Positions 8,554 through 18,511 of a stretch of 64,000 nucleotides of DNA are shown one piece after another. The translations under genes and the position numbers were made by a program. Within the stretch, counting starts at the first letter, position 1, and every line of letters starts with the position of its first letter. The stretch is from Nitrospirota bacterium (GTDB lineage Bacteria; Nitrospirota; Leptospirillia; Leptospirillales; Leptospirillaceae). The stretch covers positions 27,464 to 91,463 of the forward strand of contig JAKADN010000003.1 in assembly GCA_021820445.1 (NCBI GenBank), written 5' to 3'. Under the pieces are notes generated by a model. That model saw only the letters and a list, made by a program, of their open reading frames with translations. It was not told the origin of the DNA and searched no databases.

Positions 8554-9636
8554 TTATATAACAGTCTTTTCCAATGCCTGGAGCCACTCTTCCGCCGGAA
8601 CCGCCGGAGAGAGACGCCATGCATTCCTTGCGGTTGCGAACAACTCCTCCCTGCCCATGAGAATTCGGGCGAGATCTTTGGCGCAGGCCGCAGGATCCTC
8701 GAGACGATCCTCCCGCCAGAACCATCCCCCGCCCTCCTTTGCGAGGGAAAGGGCATTCATCTCCTGGTGTCCCCCGGCCGAATGGGGAAAGGGGATGTAG
8801 ATCGCCGGGGTTCCCGATCCGGTCAACTCCGCAATGGTCATGGCTCCCGCCCGGGCAATGACCAGGGTCTGGGCCGAAAGCAGGCCCGAGATCCCCGGAA
8901 GAAATCCCTCCACCCGGGCCGAAAGCCCGAGGTTTCGGTAGCTCTCCCGCGTCTCCTCCAGCCACCGCTCCCCGCTCTGGTGCAATATCTCTATCGGTCC
9001 GACAGAGGTATTTCTCAATTCCCCGATTATTTCCGGAATTTTCCGGTTGATGGCCCGGGCACCCTGACTCCCTCCCATGACCAGGATTTTGGGAGGATTT
9101 CTGAAAAAACGCTCCGGGAGAGGGGCTGGCCCACGGACGCCGGGAGCCACGGGAATTCCCCCCCCTTTTTGTCCCTGCTCCCCCGCAACGACAGTCCGAA
9201 CGGCCAGGGGCCTGAGAAGCCGGTTCGCCAGCCCGGGAACCCTGTTGGGCTCGAGGAGAACAACGGGTATCCCGCGAATGCGCGCGGCCAGCACGACGGG
9301 GACCTGCACATAGCCCCCGGTTCCGATCACGAGATCGGGATGGCTCTCGGTCAAGACCTTGATGGCCGAAGGGATGCCACCTGCCATTTTTCGAAGTCCC
9401 GCCAGCTTCCCGGACAAACTCTTTCCGACGAAGCCGCCAGAGCTGACCGGGAAGAACGGAATGCGGGCCCTCTCTGCCAGCCGGGCCTCGAGACTCCCGT
9501 CTCCCCCTGCATAGAAAACGGGGGCGTTCGCCCGCTCGCGATGCGCACGGGCAATCTCGATGGCCGGGATGACATGCCCTCCCGTCCCTCCTCCCGTCAC
9601 CAAAAGCCGGGATCCCGCGTGATAGAGTGCACCCAA
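8554..9636 (-). CDS. murG: UDP-GlcNAc:lipid I GlcNAc transferase MurG
   Basis: GT28 glycosyltransferase at the inner membrane face that converts lipid I to lipid II. Motifs: VTGGGTGGHVIPAIEIA (N-terminal G-loop), IGTGGYVQVPVVLAA, LEPNRVPGLANRLL, VMGGSQGARAIN (second G-loop), ARAGAMTIAEL and YIPFPHSAGGHQEMNA (UDP-GlcNAc binding). Length 360 residues. The start is a TTG at 9636, preceded by GGAAAGG, three bases after the ftsW stop. FtsW-MurG adjacency is the standard dcw order. Confidence 0.96.
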   Translation of the reverse strand: MGALYHAGSRLLVTGGGTGGHVIPAIEIARAHRERANAPVFYAGGDGSLEARLAERARIPFFPVSSGGFVGKSLSGKLAGLRKMAGGIPSAIKVLTESHPDLVIGTGGYVQVPVVLAARIRGIPVVLLEPNRVPGLANRLLRPLAVRTVVAGEQGQKGGGIPVAPGVRGPAPLPERFFRNPPKILVMGGSQGARAINRKIPEIIGELRNTSVGPIEILHQSGERWLEETRESYRNLGLSARVEGFLPGISGLLSAQTLVIARAGAMTIAELTGSGTPAIYIPFPHSAGGHQEMNALSLAKEGGGWFWREDRLEDPAACAKDLARILMGREELFATARNAWRLSPAVPAEEWLQALEKTVI

Positions 9637-9639
9637 GAA

Positions 9640-10845
9640 CTAGGCCTTTCCTTCACCTTCCGGGACGGAATCCCCGGAGGTCGTCCTGTACCGTGAAACG
9701 GAAAGAATGATCCCGATCGCCCATGCATTTGCAAGAAGGGAGGACCCTCCGAAGCTCATGAAGGGAAGGGGAATCCCCTTTGTCGGGAAGACACCGGTCA
9801 CGACACCGAGGTTCATCAGGGCTTCGAGAACGACCGACAGGGTCAGCCCCTGAACCAGGATGCGACCAAGAAAATCCGGAGAGCGGGCCGCGACGCGCAT
9901 CCCGAGATAGAAGATCCCGCCGAAAACGGCCACAACGGCCACGGACCAGAAGAAGCCGAGCTCTTCGCCCACCAGGGCGAAGATAAAGTCCGTTCCCGGC
10001 TCCGGAAGGACTCCTCCCCCGATCCAGTCATGGCCAAGACCCTGCCCCCAGAGCCCTCCGGAGCCGATCGCGACGAGACTCTGGCCCAACTGGGTCCCGA
10101 GGAGGGAGGCCGGTCGGTGGGTCTGGGAAAAGTTGTGGAACCGGGCGAGGGCGTAGGCGTGGTGGAAGAGGAAGAGCCCCGCCGCCACGGCGAGCCCCAG
10201 GACTAGGACGCCCAGCTGTCGCATTGACACGCCCGCCAGGAACAGCATGGCTCCGATGACGATGACGATGAACAGGTCCGAACCGAAGTCCGGTTCGTGG
10301 AGGATGATGGCCAGGTAGGGAAGCATCAGGAAGGCAAATCCCAGGGCCTTCGGGAGCCGCATGACCAGAGGGCGGTCATCCTGAACCTTTTGCTCTATCC
10401 GCTCCCGGGAAAGAAGCGCGGCCATCAGGATCACCAGGATTACGCGTGCGAGTTCGGAGGGTTGCAGCGTCAGGAAACCGAGGTGAACCCAGCGGCGGGC
10501 CCCGTTCAGGACAATCCCCACGTGCGGAACCATCAGAAGAAGAAGGGCAAAAAGGCCCGCACCCCAGAGGGGGAGCCGTCGCCGGGTCCACACATGGTAA
10601 TCGACCCGGGAGACCGCGAACATGACCACCAGCGCAAGCGCCGTCGAAAGGATCTGCCGCGTGAAGAGCTGATAGGGAGACTTGAGGGCGAGGCGGGCGG
10701 ACATGACCAGCGCCACTCCCAGCATCATCAGGAGAAAGACCAGAATCGCCAGGGCCCCGTCCATCGCACCCGACGGAGCGGGGAGGGGGGTCGGATGAAG
10801 TCGATCGCCGTTCCTGTCAGCCTTCGTGTCGATGATCGGGTGCAC
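9640..10845 (-). CDS. ftsW: Peptidoglycan glycosyltransferase FtsW
   Basis: SEDS-family polytopic glycosyltransferase polymerising lipid II at the septum together with FtsI. The 401-residue protein has about ten membrane helices after a roughly 28-residue polar N-terminus. SEDS motifs present are NGARRWVHLG, LQPSELARV, HEPDFGSDLF, FIFALVGEELGF and the C-terminal PTKGIPLPFMSFGGSS. The start overlaps murD by 29 bases; the next internal Met (residue 28, MDGALAILV) is an alternative start just before the first helix. Confidence 0.96.
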   Translation of the reverse strand: MHPIIDTKADRNGDRLHPTPLPAPSGAMDGALAILVFLLMMLGVALVMSARLALKSPYQLFTRQILSTALALVVMFAVSRVDYHVWTRRRLPLWGAGLFALLLLMVPHVGIVLNGARRWVHLGFLTLQPSELARVILVILMAALLSRERIEQKVQDDRPLVMRLPKALGFAFLMLPYLAIILHEPDFGSDLFIVIVIGAMLFLAGVSMRQLGVLVLGLAVAAGLFLFHHAYALARFHNFSQTHRPASLLGTQLGQSLVAIGSGGLWGQGLGHDWIGGGVLPEPGTDFIFALVGEELGFFWSVAVVAVFGGIFYLGMRVAARSPDFLGRILVQGLTLSVVLEALMNLGVVTGVFPTKGIPLPFMSFGGSSLLANAWAIGIILSVSRYRTTSGDSVPEGEGKA

Positions 10846-12313
10846 GCCGGCTCCTTTCTCCTCCGAACTGTTCTTCTAGTCGCCTGACCGCGTCCCGGAA
10901 CCGGTCTCCGCGTTCCTCATACCCGTGGAACATGTCGTAGCTTGAGCAGGCGGGAGACAGAAGAACGGTCTCCCCCGAATCGGCGACTGAAAATGCGCGG
11001 GCGACCGCCTCGTAGAAGTCCGATGCTTCTTCCACCGCCACATAAGGAGAAAGTTCCTGTCGGATCTTTTCGCGCGCCTCCCCGAGGACCACCACTTCCT
11101 TGACATGACGCCGGATCCCCGGAACAAGCGGCAGATAGGATCCTCCCTTGTCGCGGCCTCCCATGATCAGGACGGTGTTCGGTTTCTCCGCATCGGAAAG
11201 TCCGGCCAGCGCAGCCTCGACCGCCCCGACATTCGTCGCTTTCGAATCATTGACGAAGGTCACCCCCCGGACCGTGCCGATCCTCTCCATCCGGTGCGGA
11301 AGGCCCGTGAATGTGGCGATTCCGCGTTCCAGGAGTTCCATCGGGACCATCCGTCCTTGTCCCTCAAGAAAAAGGAGCACGGCCAGAAGGGAAAATCCGA
11401 GATTCTGTTGATTTCCGCCTCCCGACAACAGGAATTTTTCCGTGGAGATAGGGCGTCCTGGGGATATACCCGTCACACCCGCGATCTCCATCCGGTCCGG
11501 AAGAATCCGGAGAACGGGCGCTTCGCCGAAATCGGCCCCGGATGCGTCCCCCCGGATGACAAAAGCCGCTCTGGCTGAGCCGATGGAACGTCCGGTCCGG
11601 TAATCCTCCTGATCTCCGTTCCAGATCACCGTCGTATCCGGACCGAAAAGGGAGACGGCCCTCATCTTGGCCCCCCGGTACAGCGAGTACTCTCCGTAGC
11701 GGTCAAGGTGATCGGGCGTGATGTTGAGCAGGAGATAAAGAGCCGGAGAGAAGGACTGCATCGATTCTGTCTGGAAGCTCGAAACCTCGATGACCCCGAC
11801 ATCGTACGGAGAGGGTCGGCCCTTTCCGAGCGCCTCCCGGACATTCCGGACTCCCTCCGACAGGGGGGTTCCGAAGTTCCCGCCGACGAAGGGCTTCCAT
11901 CCCGCTTCCGTGAGGAGATGGGCCACGAGGGCCGTCGTGGTGGACTTTCCGTTCGTTCCAGCAATCGCGATGATGGGGTGGGGCCAGAGGGAGGCCGCCC
12001 ACTCGAGCTCTCCCCGAACCTGCGGAAGCGGCGGTGCCACCACCTCTCCGGACCAGCGGATCGGGGGAATGCCCGGACTCACCAGGACGGGGGAGGACCA
12101 TTCCCGGATCCAGGGTCCGATCTTCCTGTCGGAGAGAATCCGTCCCCCATGACGTCTGAGAGCCTCCCACGGAGGTGTCGAAAAGGCTCCGGGATCATCG
12201 TCGACCACCGAGACGGACGCCCCGAGATCAAGGGCCAGATTCGCGGCGGCGAGTCCCGAACGCCCCCCGCCAACCACCAGCACATCCGACCCCCTGCCGA
12301 TAAATCCTTCCAT
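10817..12313 (-). CDS. murD: UDP-N-acetylmuramoyl-L-alanine--D-glutamate ligase MurD
   Basis: Adds D-Glu to UDP-MurNAc-L-Ala. The 498-residue product has the N-terminal UDP-binding loop VLVVGGGRSGLAAAN, VSPGIPP, the ATP loop IAGTNGKSTTTALVAHLL, EVSSFQTE, NITPDHLDRYG, and the C-terminal FVNDSKATNVGAVEAAL and LLSPACSSYDMFHGYEERG blocks that separate MurD from its paralogues. Slightly long for MurD because of an extended C-terminal tail. ATG 12313 follows GGGGAGGAG; only 11 bases separate it from mraY. Confidence 0.97.
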   Translation of the reverse strand: MEGFIGRGSDVLVVGGGRSGLAAANLALDLGASVSVVDDDPGAFSTPPWEALRRHGGRILSDRKIGPWIREWSSPVLVSPGIPPIRWSGEVVAPPLPQVRGELEWAASLWPHPIIAIAGTNGKSTTTALVAHLLTEAGWKPFVGGNFGTPLSEGVRNVREALGKGRPSPYDVGVIEVSSFQTESMQSFSPALYLLLNITPDHLDRYGEYSLYRGAKMRAVSLFGPDTTVIWNGDQEDYRTGRSIGSARAAFVIRGDASGADFGEAPVLRILPDRMEIAGVTGISPGRPISTEKFLLSGGGNQQNLGFSLLAVLLFLEGQGRMVPMELLERGIATFTGLPHRMERIGTVRGVTFVNDSKATNVGAVEAALAGLSDAEKPNTVLIMGGRDKGGSYLPLVPGIRRHVKEVVVLGEAREKIRQELSPYVAVEEASDFYEAVARAFSVADSGETVLLSPACSSYDMFHGYEERGDRFRDAVRRLEEQFGGERSRRAPDHRHEG

Positions 12314-12324
12314 GGCTCCTCCCC

Positions 12325-13398
12325 CTATCGGAGCTTGAATGTCGAAAGCGCGATCAGCGCCAGAACCACCGAGACGATCCAGAAACGGACGATGACCTTG
12401 GGCTCGGAGACGCCCCCCAGCTCAAAGTGATGATGGATGGGGGCCATCCGGAAGATCCGCTTTTTCCTGAGCTTGTAGGAGCCGACCTGCAGGATGACGG
12501 AAAGGGCCTCCGCCACAAACACCCCGCCGACGATCAGGAGAAGCAGCTCCTGGCGCGTGACGATCGCGGCCATGCCGATCGCCCCCCCGATGGCCAGAGA
12601 TCCCGTATCTCCCATGAATACCTGGGCCGGATAGGTGTTGAACCACAGGAATCCCAGAGCGGCCCCCACCATCGCCCCCATGACCACGGCGAGCTCCCCG
12701 GCCCCCGGAACCTCGAGAATTTTCAGATAGGTGGCAAAAAGATGGTGCCCCACGAGGTAGCTGATCACCACGAAGGAAAGGCTCACGACGATCGTGGGGC
12801 CGATGGCCAGTCCATCGAGACCGTCGGTCAGGTTCACGGCGTTCGCGGTCCCGACCAGCACCAGAACCAGAAAAGGTACAAAGAAGGCCCCCAGGGCGGG
12901 ATTCAGGGTCTTGAAGAAGGGAACCACGATCCGGGTATCGCCTGGAAGAGTACTCAGAAACCATAAGGACAGGAAAAGGGCCACGCCGATCTGAAGAGAG
13001 AACTTCTGACGGGCGGACAATCCTTTCGATCTCTTTCTGACGACCTTCAGGTAATCGTCCGCGAAACCGATCGCCCCGTTCGCCAGGAAACTGGCCACGA
13101 CCATCCAGACGTACCGATTGGTGAGGTCGGCCCAGAGCAGAACGGAAAACAAAAGCGAGCCGGTAATGAGGACCCCCCCCATCGTCGGGGTTCCTTTTTT
13201 GGAAAGATGGCTTTGGGGACCGTCGTCACGAACCTCCTGTCCGATCTGGAGCCGCCGGAGGGCCCGGATCAGGAGGGGTCCCATCAGAAGGGCAAAGGCA
13301 AGGGCCGTCAGGGTGGCGTAGATCGAGCGAAAGGTGATGTACCGGAATACATTGAGGACCGGGACCATGTGATGGAGGTAGAATAGCTGATAAAGCAC
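12325..13398 (-). CDS. mraY: Phospho-N-acetylmuramoyl-pentapeptide transferase MraY
   Basis: Integral membrane enzyme forming lipid I from undecaprenyl phosphate. The 357-residue protein has about ten membrane helices, the early [10 protein letters not shown] and FADDYLKV (catalytic Asp pair) motifs, [27 protein letters not shown] and the cytoplasmic histidine loop MAPIHHHFE. All polyprenyl-phosphate transferase signatures are intact. It starts three bases after murF ends and is tightly packed with murD. Confidence 0.98.
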   Translation of the reverse strand: MLYQLFYLHHMVPVLNVFRYITFRSIYATLTALAFALLMGPLLIRALRRLQIGQEVRDDGPQSHLSKKGTPTMGGVLITGSLLFSVLLWADLTNRYVWMVVASFLANGAIGFADDYLKVVRKRSKGLSARQKFSLQIGVALFLSLWFLSTLPGDTRIVVPFFKTLNPALGAFFVPFLVLVLVGTANAVNLTDGLDGLAIGPTIVVSLSFVVISYLVGHHLFATYLKILEVPGAGELAVVMGAMVGAALGFLWFNTYPAQVFMGDTGSLAIGGAIGMAAIVTRQELLLLIVGGVFVAEALSVILQVGSYKLRKKRIFRMAPIHHHFELGGVSEPKVIVRFWIVSVVLALIALSTFKLR

Positions 13399-13401
13399 GG
13401 C

Positions 13402-14817
13402 CTATATCCCTTCAAGAAGAGGCGCCACGACCTCTTCGAGTTTCATCCCGCGCGACCCCTTGACCAGAAGAATGTCCCCACCCTCAGGTCCATGGCTCAC
13501 ACCCAGGTCCCTGGCGAATTCCTCGGCATCCCGGATCCGGTCCGGATCTCCTCCCTCCGCCCGGAACCCTCTTTCGAAAGCCGGTCTTTCCATACCCCGA
13601 TACCAGATGCGGTCGATACCCGTCCGCGCGGCCTGTCGTCCCGATGCCTCATGGAAAGCCCCGCTCTCCTCCCCCAGCTCCAGCATGTCTCCCAGGATGG
13701 CGAAGGAGCGGGACCCCGGGCGCAGCGTTCGCTCCCGGGCCAGCCAGTCGAGAGCCTCCCGCATCGAAGCCGGGTTGGCGTTGTAGTGATCGAGAAGAAG
13801 CAGGAGTCCCGACGGAAGAACTTTCCTCTCCATTCGCCCCGGCAGACCCTCGTAACCGGCCAGGCGGGCCGCTCCCTCCGCCGGGGGGACACCGAGAGCC
13901 CGGAGAGTGATGAGGGCCAGAAGGCTGCACCAGGCCAGCGCCAGTGAAGGCCGGGAAAGGGGAAGGTCAACCCCCCATTCCTCCACATGAAGAATCATCC
14001 CGGGGGCACTCCGGAGATGGGCGACGACCGTTCCCGGCAGGGTCGGTTCCTCTCCAATGGAACCGAGCAAAAGAGTCCGGGAATGGTCCCCGAAGAGGGA
14101 ATCTGTCCCGAAGGAGCGGCGGACCGGTTCGGGAAGCACCCGGGTTCCCCCGGGAAGGACCTCCCGGAGAAGCTTCGACTTTTCACCCCAGACGGATTCG
14201 ACCGACCCGAGGTTCTCGAGATGGCCTGGGGCGATGGCGGTGACGATTCCGACGTCGGCCTTGAGCAGGGGAGCCAGATAATCAATGTCGCCTGTCTTTC
14301 TCACCCCCGCCTCGAGGACGCAATGGGCCCTTTCTTTAGGCCAAGAGAGAAGGGTGAGAGGAACCCCGATTTCGTTGTTCTCGTTTCCTTGGCTGGCGTG
14401 CACCCCGCCTTCCGCCACAAGCCCCCGGCGTACGAGTTCCCGGGTCGTGGTCTTTCCCACAGATCCCGTGAGCGTCACCAGGCGGTGACCCATCCTCCGG
14501 TGAGCCTCAAGGGCGAGCGTGGCCAGACCTCTGAGGGCGAGAACGGTGTCAGCCACCACGAGCTGGGGAAGAGGAGAGTTTGGGACGGGGCGCTGAACAA
14601 CGGCAAAGACGGCTCCTTTCAAGCGGGCGTCTTCGAGATGCGCATGGCCGTCCGTTCGCGCCCCGGGAATTGCCACAAAAACATCCCCTTCGACGATCAG
14701 ACGGGAATCGCTGCGCGCGTTGATCCAGTCGGCCTTCGAAGGCGGTCCTGGGGACTCCTTCCAGACCCCTCCCAGCGCTTCCCGTGTCATTTCGGGGGAG
14801 ACGGCGGGCGTCGTCAC
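13402..14817 (-). CDS. murF: UDP-MurNAc-tripeptide--D-alanyl-D-alanine ligase MurF
   Basis: Adds the D-Ala-D-Ala dipeptide to the UDP-MurNAc-tripeptide. The 471-residue protein shows the N-terminal substrate domain (INARSDSRLIVEGDVFVAIP, then GARTDGHAHL), the ATP loop LTGSVGKTTTRELV, QGNENNEIGVPLTLL, EAGVRKTGDIDYL, the LLDHYNANPASMREALDWL signature and the end block ILLVKGSRGMKLEEVV, all characteristic of MurF. I chose the GTG at 14817, which gives a GTGA overlap with the murE stop. Confidence 0.96.
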   Translation of the reverse strand: MTTPAVSPEMTREALGGVWKESPGPPSKADWINARSDSRLIVEGDVFVAIPGARTDGHAHLEDARLKGAVFAVVQRPVPNSPLPQLVVADTVLALRGLATLALEAHRRMGHRLVTLTGSVGKTTTRELVRRGLVAEGGVHASQGNENNEIGVPLTLLSWPKERAHCVLEAGVRKTGDIDYLAPLLKADVGIVTAIAPGHLENLGSVESVWGEKSKLLREVLPGGTRVLPEPVRRSFGTDSLFGDHSRTLLLGSIGEEPTLPGTVVAHLRSAPGMILHVEEWGVDLPLSRPSLALAWCSLLALITLRALGVPPAEGAARLAGYEGLPGRMERKVLPSGLLLLLDHYNANPASMREALDWLARERTLRPGSRSFAILGDMLELGEESGAFHEASGRQAARTGIDRIWYRGMERPAFERGFRAEGGDPDRIRDAEEFARDLGVSHGPEGGDILLVKGSRGMKLEEVVAPLLEGI

Positions 14818-16349
14818 GATTTGGCATCCCCGGCCAAGCTGGCGAGACACTCCCGGGCCACGAGCCTGTCGTCAAAGGAGGTCTTGGTCTTTCCAAGAAT
14901 CTGATAGGGTTCGTGCCCCTTCCCGGCAATCAGGACGGCGTCCCCCGGACCCGCTTCCGCGATAGCCCTGGCGATGGCTGCCTTCCGGTCCTCTTCCCTT
15001 ATGAAGTCCTTCCCGGATTCCCGTATTCCTGGGACAACTTCGTCCATGATCGCACCAGGATCCTCTGTCCGGGGATTGTCCGAGGTCAGAATCACAAGAT
15101 CCGACAGCTCCCCGGCCACCCGCCCCATCCGGGGACGCTTGCCCCGGTCCCGGTCCCCCCCGCATCCGAAGACGGTGATGATGCGGCCCGCCGTCAGAGG
15201 ACGCAGGGCCGTGAGGATATTCCTCAGGGCGTCGTCGGTATGGGCGTAGTCCACGATCACCGCAAACGGCCCACCGGGATTGACCCTTTCGAAGCGTCCG
15301 GGAACCCCGGACAAGCTCCGGATTCCCTTTTCGATCCCATCCGAAGAAACCCCCATAAGGAGGGCGCATCCGATGGAACCCATGAGATTCTGGAGATTGA
15401 AGTCTCCCGGAAGGGCGGAGGCGACGTGAACCCCCCCTCCGGGAATCCGGACCGTTCCCTCGATTCCATCGAGGGTGATCCGAACCTCGCCGGGGTGGAT
15501 GTCGAAGGCGGGATCGTGTCCGTAGGACAGACATTCGCGTCCTTCCCGCCGAAGCCTTTCCAGAAGCCTTCTTCCATAAGGATCGTCGCCGTTTACCACC
15601 GCGGGAGGGCGGCCTCCGTCAGGGTTGCTCCAGAAGATCAAACGGGACTTGGCGAGGAAGTAGTCCTCGAAGGTCTTGTGGTAGTCGAGATGATCCCGGG
15701 TGAGATTCGTAAAATGAACGGCCGAAAAATACGTTCCTGCCACTCGCTCCTGGTCGAGGGCATGGGAGGATACCTCCATGGAGATCGCCCCCAGACCATT
15801 TTTCCGTGCCTGGGCAAAGGATTCCTGAAGGAAAAGAGCTCCGGGAGTCGTCTGAGGGGCTTCAACCAGACCCTCCCCCAGGTCGAACCAGACCGTTCCG
15901 ATCAGTCCGCTCCTTATCCCTCCGGCCGAAAGAATCTCCCGGGTCAGAAAGCTCGAGGTCGTTTTACCGTTTGTTCCCGTGACCCCGACGATCTTTAGGC
16001 TCCGGCTGGGACAGTCCCACCAAGCGGAGGCTATGACTCCGGTGGCCTCCTGGATATCCGGAACGGCGCAGAGTGGGAGACTCGCCCCCCACTCTCCAAG
16101 CCTTCGAGATACGGAAGAAAGGTGCAACTCGGGAACCAGGAGAAGTGCCGCGCCTTTCGAGACCGCCTCCCGAAGATGCCCTTCCTCATAGCGGGTTCCG
16201 CACCGGAGAATAAAAAGGGCCCCCGGCACCACCATCCGCGAATCGTCCGCAAGACCCGTGAGCTCCTCGGGGAAGCTTCCCGTCGCCGGAGGCGGGAGAA
16301 AGCGCTCCATCCAATCCCGTCCCTTTTTCAAACCCTCAAAATTGCCCAT
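14814..16349 (-). CDS. murE: UDP-MurNAc-L-Ala-D-Glu--meso-diaminopimelate ligase MurE
   Basis: Adds the third amino acid of the stem peptide. The 511-residue protein has ADDSRMVVPGALFI, the ATP loop VTGTNGKTTSSFLTREIL, QTTPGALFLQE, MEVSSHALDQERV, NLTRDHLDYHKTFEDY (with the carbamylated-Lys region shortly after) and VFGCGGDRDRGKRPRMG. The specificity motif reads TSDNPRTEDP, and DNPR marks meso-diaminopimelate rather than L-lysine, as expected for a diderm. ATG 16349 follows a GGAG; an upstream start would add 18 residues. Confidence 0.97.
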   Translation of the reverse strand: MGNFEGLKKGRDWMERFLPPPATGSFPEELTGLADDSRMVVPGALFILRCGTRYEEGHLREAVSKGAALLLVPELHLSSVSRRLGEWGASLPLCAVPDIQEATGVIASAWWDCPSRSLKIVGVTGTNGKTTSSFLTREILSAGGIRSGLIGTVWFDLGEGLVEAPQTTPGALFLQESFAQARKNGLGAISMEVSSHALDQERVAGTYFSAVHFTNLTRDHLDYHKTFEDYFLAKSRLIFWSNPDGGRPPAVVNGDDPYGRRLLERLRREGRECLSYGHDPAFDIHPGEVRITLDGIEGTVRIPGGGVHVASALPGDFNLQNLMGSIGCALLMGVSSDGIEKGIRSLSGVPGRFERVNPGGPFAVIVDYAHTDDALRNILTALRPLTAGRIITVFGCGGDRDRGKRPRMGRVAGELSDLVILTSDNPRTEDPGAIMDEVVPGIRESGKDFIREEDRKAAIARAIAEAGPGDAVLIAGKGHEPYQILGKTKTSFDDRLVARECLASLAGDAKS

Positions 16350-16437
16350 ACACTCCGCTCCTGTCCTGTGGTCCCGCCATTGTAAAGAAAGTTTATCCCG
16401 CATCCCATGACGCAGCGCACAGTTTTCTCTTTTTTTC

Positions 16438-18141
16438 TTACCGGTCCTGCGGGAGGTCGACCTGGGCCACCGTCCCTCCGGACAAACCCGGAGAACTGGC
16501 AGGAATCCGGAAATGGACGAGGGCCATTTCCGCCACCTTCCGGAAAAGAGGCGCTGCCACGGTCCCTCCCCAGGAAATTCCCTTCGGCTGGATCACGACA
16601 ACCAATACCACGAGCCTCGGGTTGTCCACAGGGAGGATGCCGACAAAGGAGTCGACCGTCCGGGTTCGGGAATAAACGTGCCGGTCGGGGTCGTAAACCT
16701 CGGCCGTTCCAGTTTTTCCTGCGACATTAAAGCCGGTGATAGCCGCATTTGCCCCTGTCCCGTCGGGCGAGACGACCCCCGTCAAAAGGGACAGGATTGT
16801 CCGGGAGGTCTTCTCCGAAATGACACGCCGCACCAGACGGGGTTGATGGGTGTATAATAGTCTCCCGTCCGGACTCACGACGCGTGACACCAGATAGGGC
16901 CGCATCAGGCGTCCTCCGTTGGCAATGGCGCTGACGGCCGTCGCAAGCTGGATGGGAGTGACCCCGATCTCTTGCCCCATGGCGATGGTGTAAAGGGATC
17001 GCTTTGACCAGCGACTGCTTCCCCGAAACAGGCCGCGGGATTCCCCTGGAAAATCGATCCCGGTCTTTTCTCCGAAGCCAAATGATCGGATGTATCTCTC
17101 AAAGGTGGCCGGACCGAGCCGCAGGGCCACCTGCGAAATCCCGATGTTGCTCGAATGGGCGAGAATTCCCCCGAGGGAGAGCGTCCCATAGGGTTCCGCA
17201 TCGTGCAGGAAACCTCCGGGTATCGGCATCGCTCCGTTGTAGCAAAAGAAGGTGTCTGCCGGGGAGACCCGGTTCTCGTTCAGCGCAGCGCTAGCCGTCA
17301 CCAGCTTGAAGATGGAGCCAGGTTCGTAGACGAGCGAGACCCCCGGGGTCGGTCCCGCCCAGCGCCCTGAAACCCGGGAGGCGAGTGCCAGGAGCGCCCC
17401 GGTCTTGGGGTCCATGACCACCACGATGCCTCCTTCGGCATCCACCGCACGCAGTTCTTCATCGAGGACGTCCTGGGAATATTCCTGGAGGCTCGCAACC
17501 AGAGTCGTTTCAACCGTATTTCCCGAAAGAGATTCCGAATTGGCCGACTCCGTCTGAAAGTAGGAACGGCCTCGCGCAGAGACTTCCCTGACAACCTTTC
17601 CTTCTTTTCCCCTGAGAAATCCGTCGTACCCTTTTTCAATTCCCGAGACGGGTGTTCCGTCAGACCGGATCCGGCCAAGGACAGAACGAAAAATGGAGCC
17701 GTAAGGATAGGTCCGTCGCTTTTCCGAAAGAATGTAAAGTCCCCGGATCCGTCTTCCGATCCGTTTTTTTTCGGCCTCGGTGATCCCGTGCTTGATCCAG
17801 ACGAATCTCCTGCGGACCGAGATCTTTTTCCGGATCTCCTCTGGGGGCATTCCGAGAACGGGACCGAGCTGTGCCGCAAGGAGAGAGGGATTCTGGTAGC
17901 GTCGGATCTGAAGAGGGTCCGCAGCCAGACTTGAGACGGTCCGGTTGTCGGCCAAAGGGCGTCCATCCGCTGACAGAATCATTCCACGGGCTCCCTCCAC
18001 TGTGGCAAGGCGCTCCCGTTCGCTCCGGGACAGGGTGAGATACAGAGGGGAATCGAGGACCTGAAGGATGAAGAGCCGTCCGAAGATAACGGCAAAGCCT
18101 GCCATGACGATGATGACCGCAAACGTTGTCCGTCTCTTCAT
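16438..18141 (-). CDS. ftsI: Septal transpeptidase FtsI (PBP3, class B PBP)
   Basis: Class B penicillin-binding protein crosslinking septal peptidoglycan as the partner of FtsW. The 567-residue protein has a short cytoplasmic tail, one membrane helix (TFAVIIVMAGFAVIFGRLF, about residues 6-24), the PBP dimerisation domain with RGMILSADGRPLADN, and the transpeptidase domain with the SxxK motif EPGSIFKLVT, the SxN motif HSSNIGISQ and KTGTAEV. There is no PASTA domain. It lies 58 bases after ftsL and 88 bases before murE. Confidence 0.97.
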   Translation of the reverse strand: MKRRTTFAVIIVMAGFAVIFGRLFILQVLDSPLYLTLSRSERERLATVEGARGMILSADGRPLADNRTVSSLAADPLQIRRYQNPSLLAAQLGPVLGMPPEEIRKKISVRRRFVWIKHGITEAEKKRIGRRIRGLYILSEKRRTYPYGSIFRSVLGRIRSDGTPVSGIEKGYDGFLRGKEGKVVREVSARGRSYFQTESANSESLSGNTVETTLVASLQEYSQDVLDEELRAVDAEGGIVVVMDPKTGALLALASRVSGRWAGPTPGVSLVYEPGSIFKLVTASAALNENRVSPADTFFCYNGAMPIPGGFLHDAEPYGTLSLGGILAHSSNIGISQVALRLGPATFERYIRSFGFGEKTGIDFPGESRGLFRGSSRWSKRSLYTIAMGQEIGVTPIQLATAVSAIANGGRLMRPYLVSRVVSPDGRLLYTHQPRLVRRVISEKTSRTILSLLTGVVSPDGTGANAAITGFNVAGKTGTAEVYDPDRHVYSRTRTVDSFVGILPVDNPRLVVLVVVIQPKGISWGGTVAAPLFRKVAEMALVHFRIPASSPGLSGGTVAQVDLPQDR

Positions 18142-18199
18142 GGGAGGACCTTCGGGACGATGCGAAAACGAATCGTCCGGGATGAATGGTTAATCGACG

Positions 18200-18511
18200 C
18201 TACGGAAGATAAAGCACCTCTGCCGGCAAGGCTCTTTCAAGATGATTCGCCCGGGCGTATCCCCGTAACCGGGCCTCCCGTGTGAGGGCGATCATTTCTT
18301 CTTCGAGCTCCTTTTCCCGGGATTCGGCCTTCGCGACCTCCGAATTCAGAAGGGTGACGCGCCTTTTGACCCGGACAGACTCGATACTGACGGACATCCC
18401 GACCAGAAGGCCGAGAATCCCGCACACAAAGAACAGGAAGGCCAACGAACGTTTTTTCCAGAAAGGTGTTTGGCTAGCCTCCGCCAAAGGACACACCCCG
18501 CAGCCTGGCAC
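18200..18511 (-). CDS. ftsL: FtsL-like cell division protein
   Basis: A 103-residue bitopic protein: about 19 cytoplasmic residues, a membrane helix (RSLAFLFFVCGILGLLVGMSV) and a periplasmic coiled coil rich in Lys/Glu (LLNSEVAKAESREKELEEEM), then PAEVLYLP. FtsL joins FtsB and FtsQ in the divisome core. The sequence is too short and variable for firm homology; topology and position between rsmH and ftsI make the case. The drawn ATG overlaps rsmH by 38 bases; a GTG (18496) or TTG (18487) further in are alternatives. Confidence 0.82.
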   Translation of the reverse strand: MPGCGVCPLAEASQTPFWKKRSLAFLFFVCGILGLLVGMSVSIESVRVKRRVTLLNSEVAKAESREKELEEEMIALTREARLRGYARANHLERALPAEVLYLP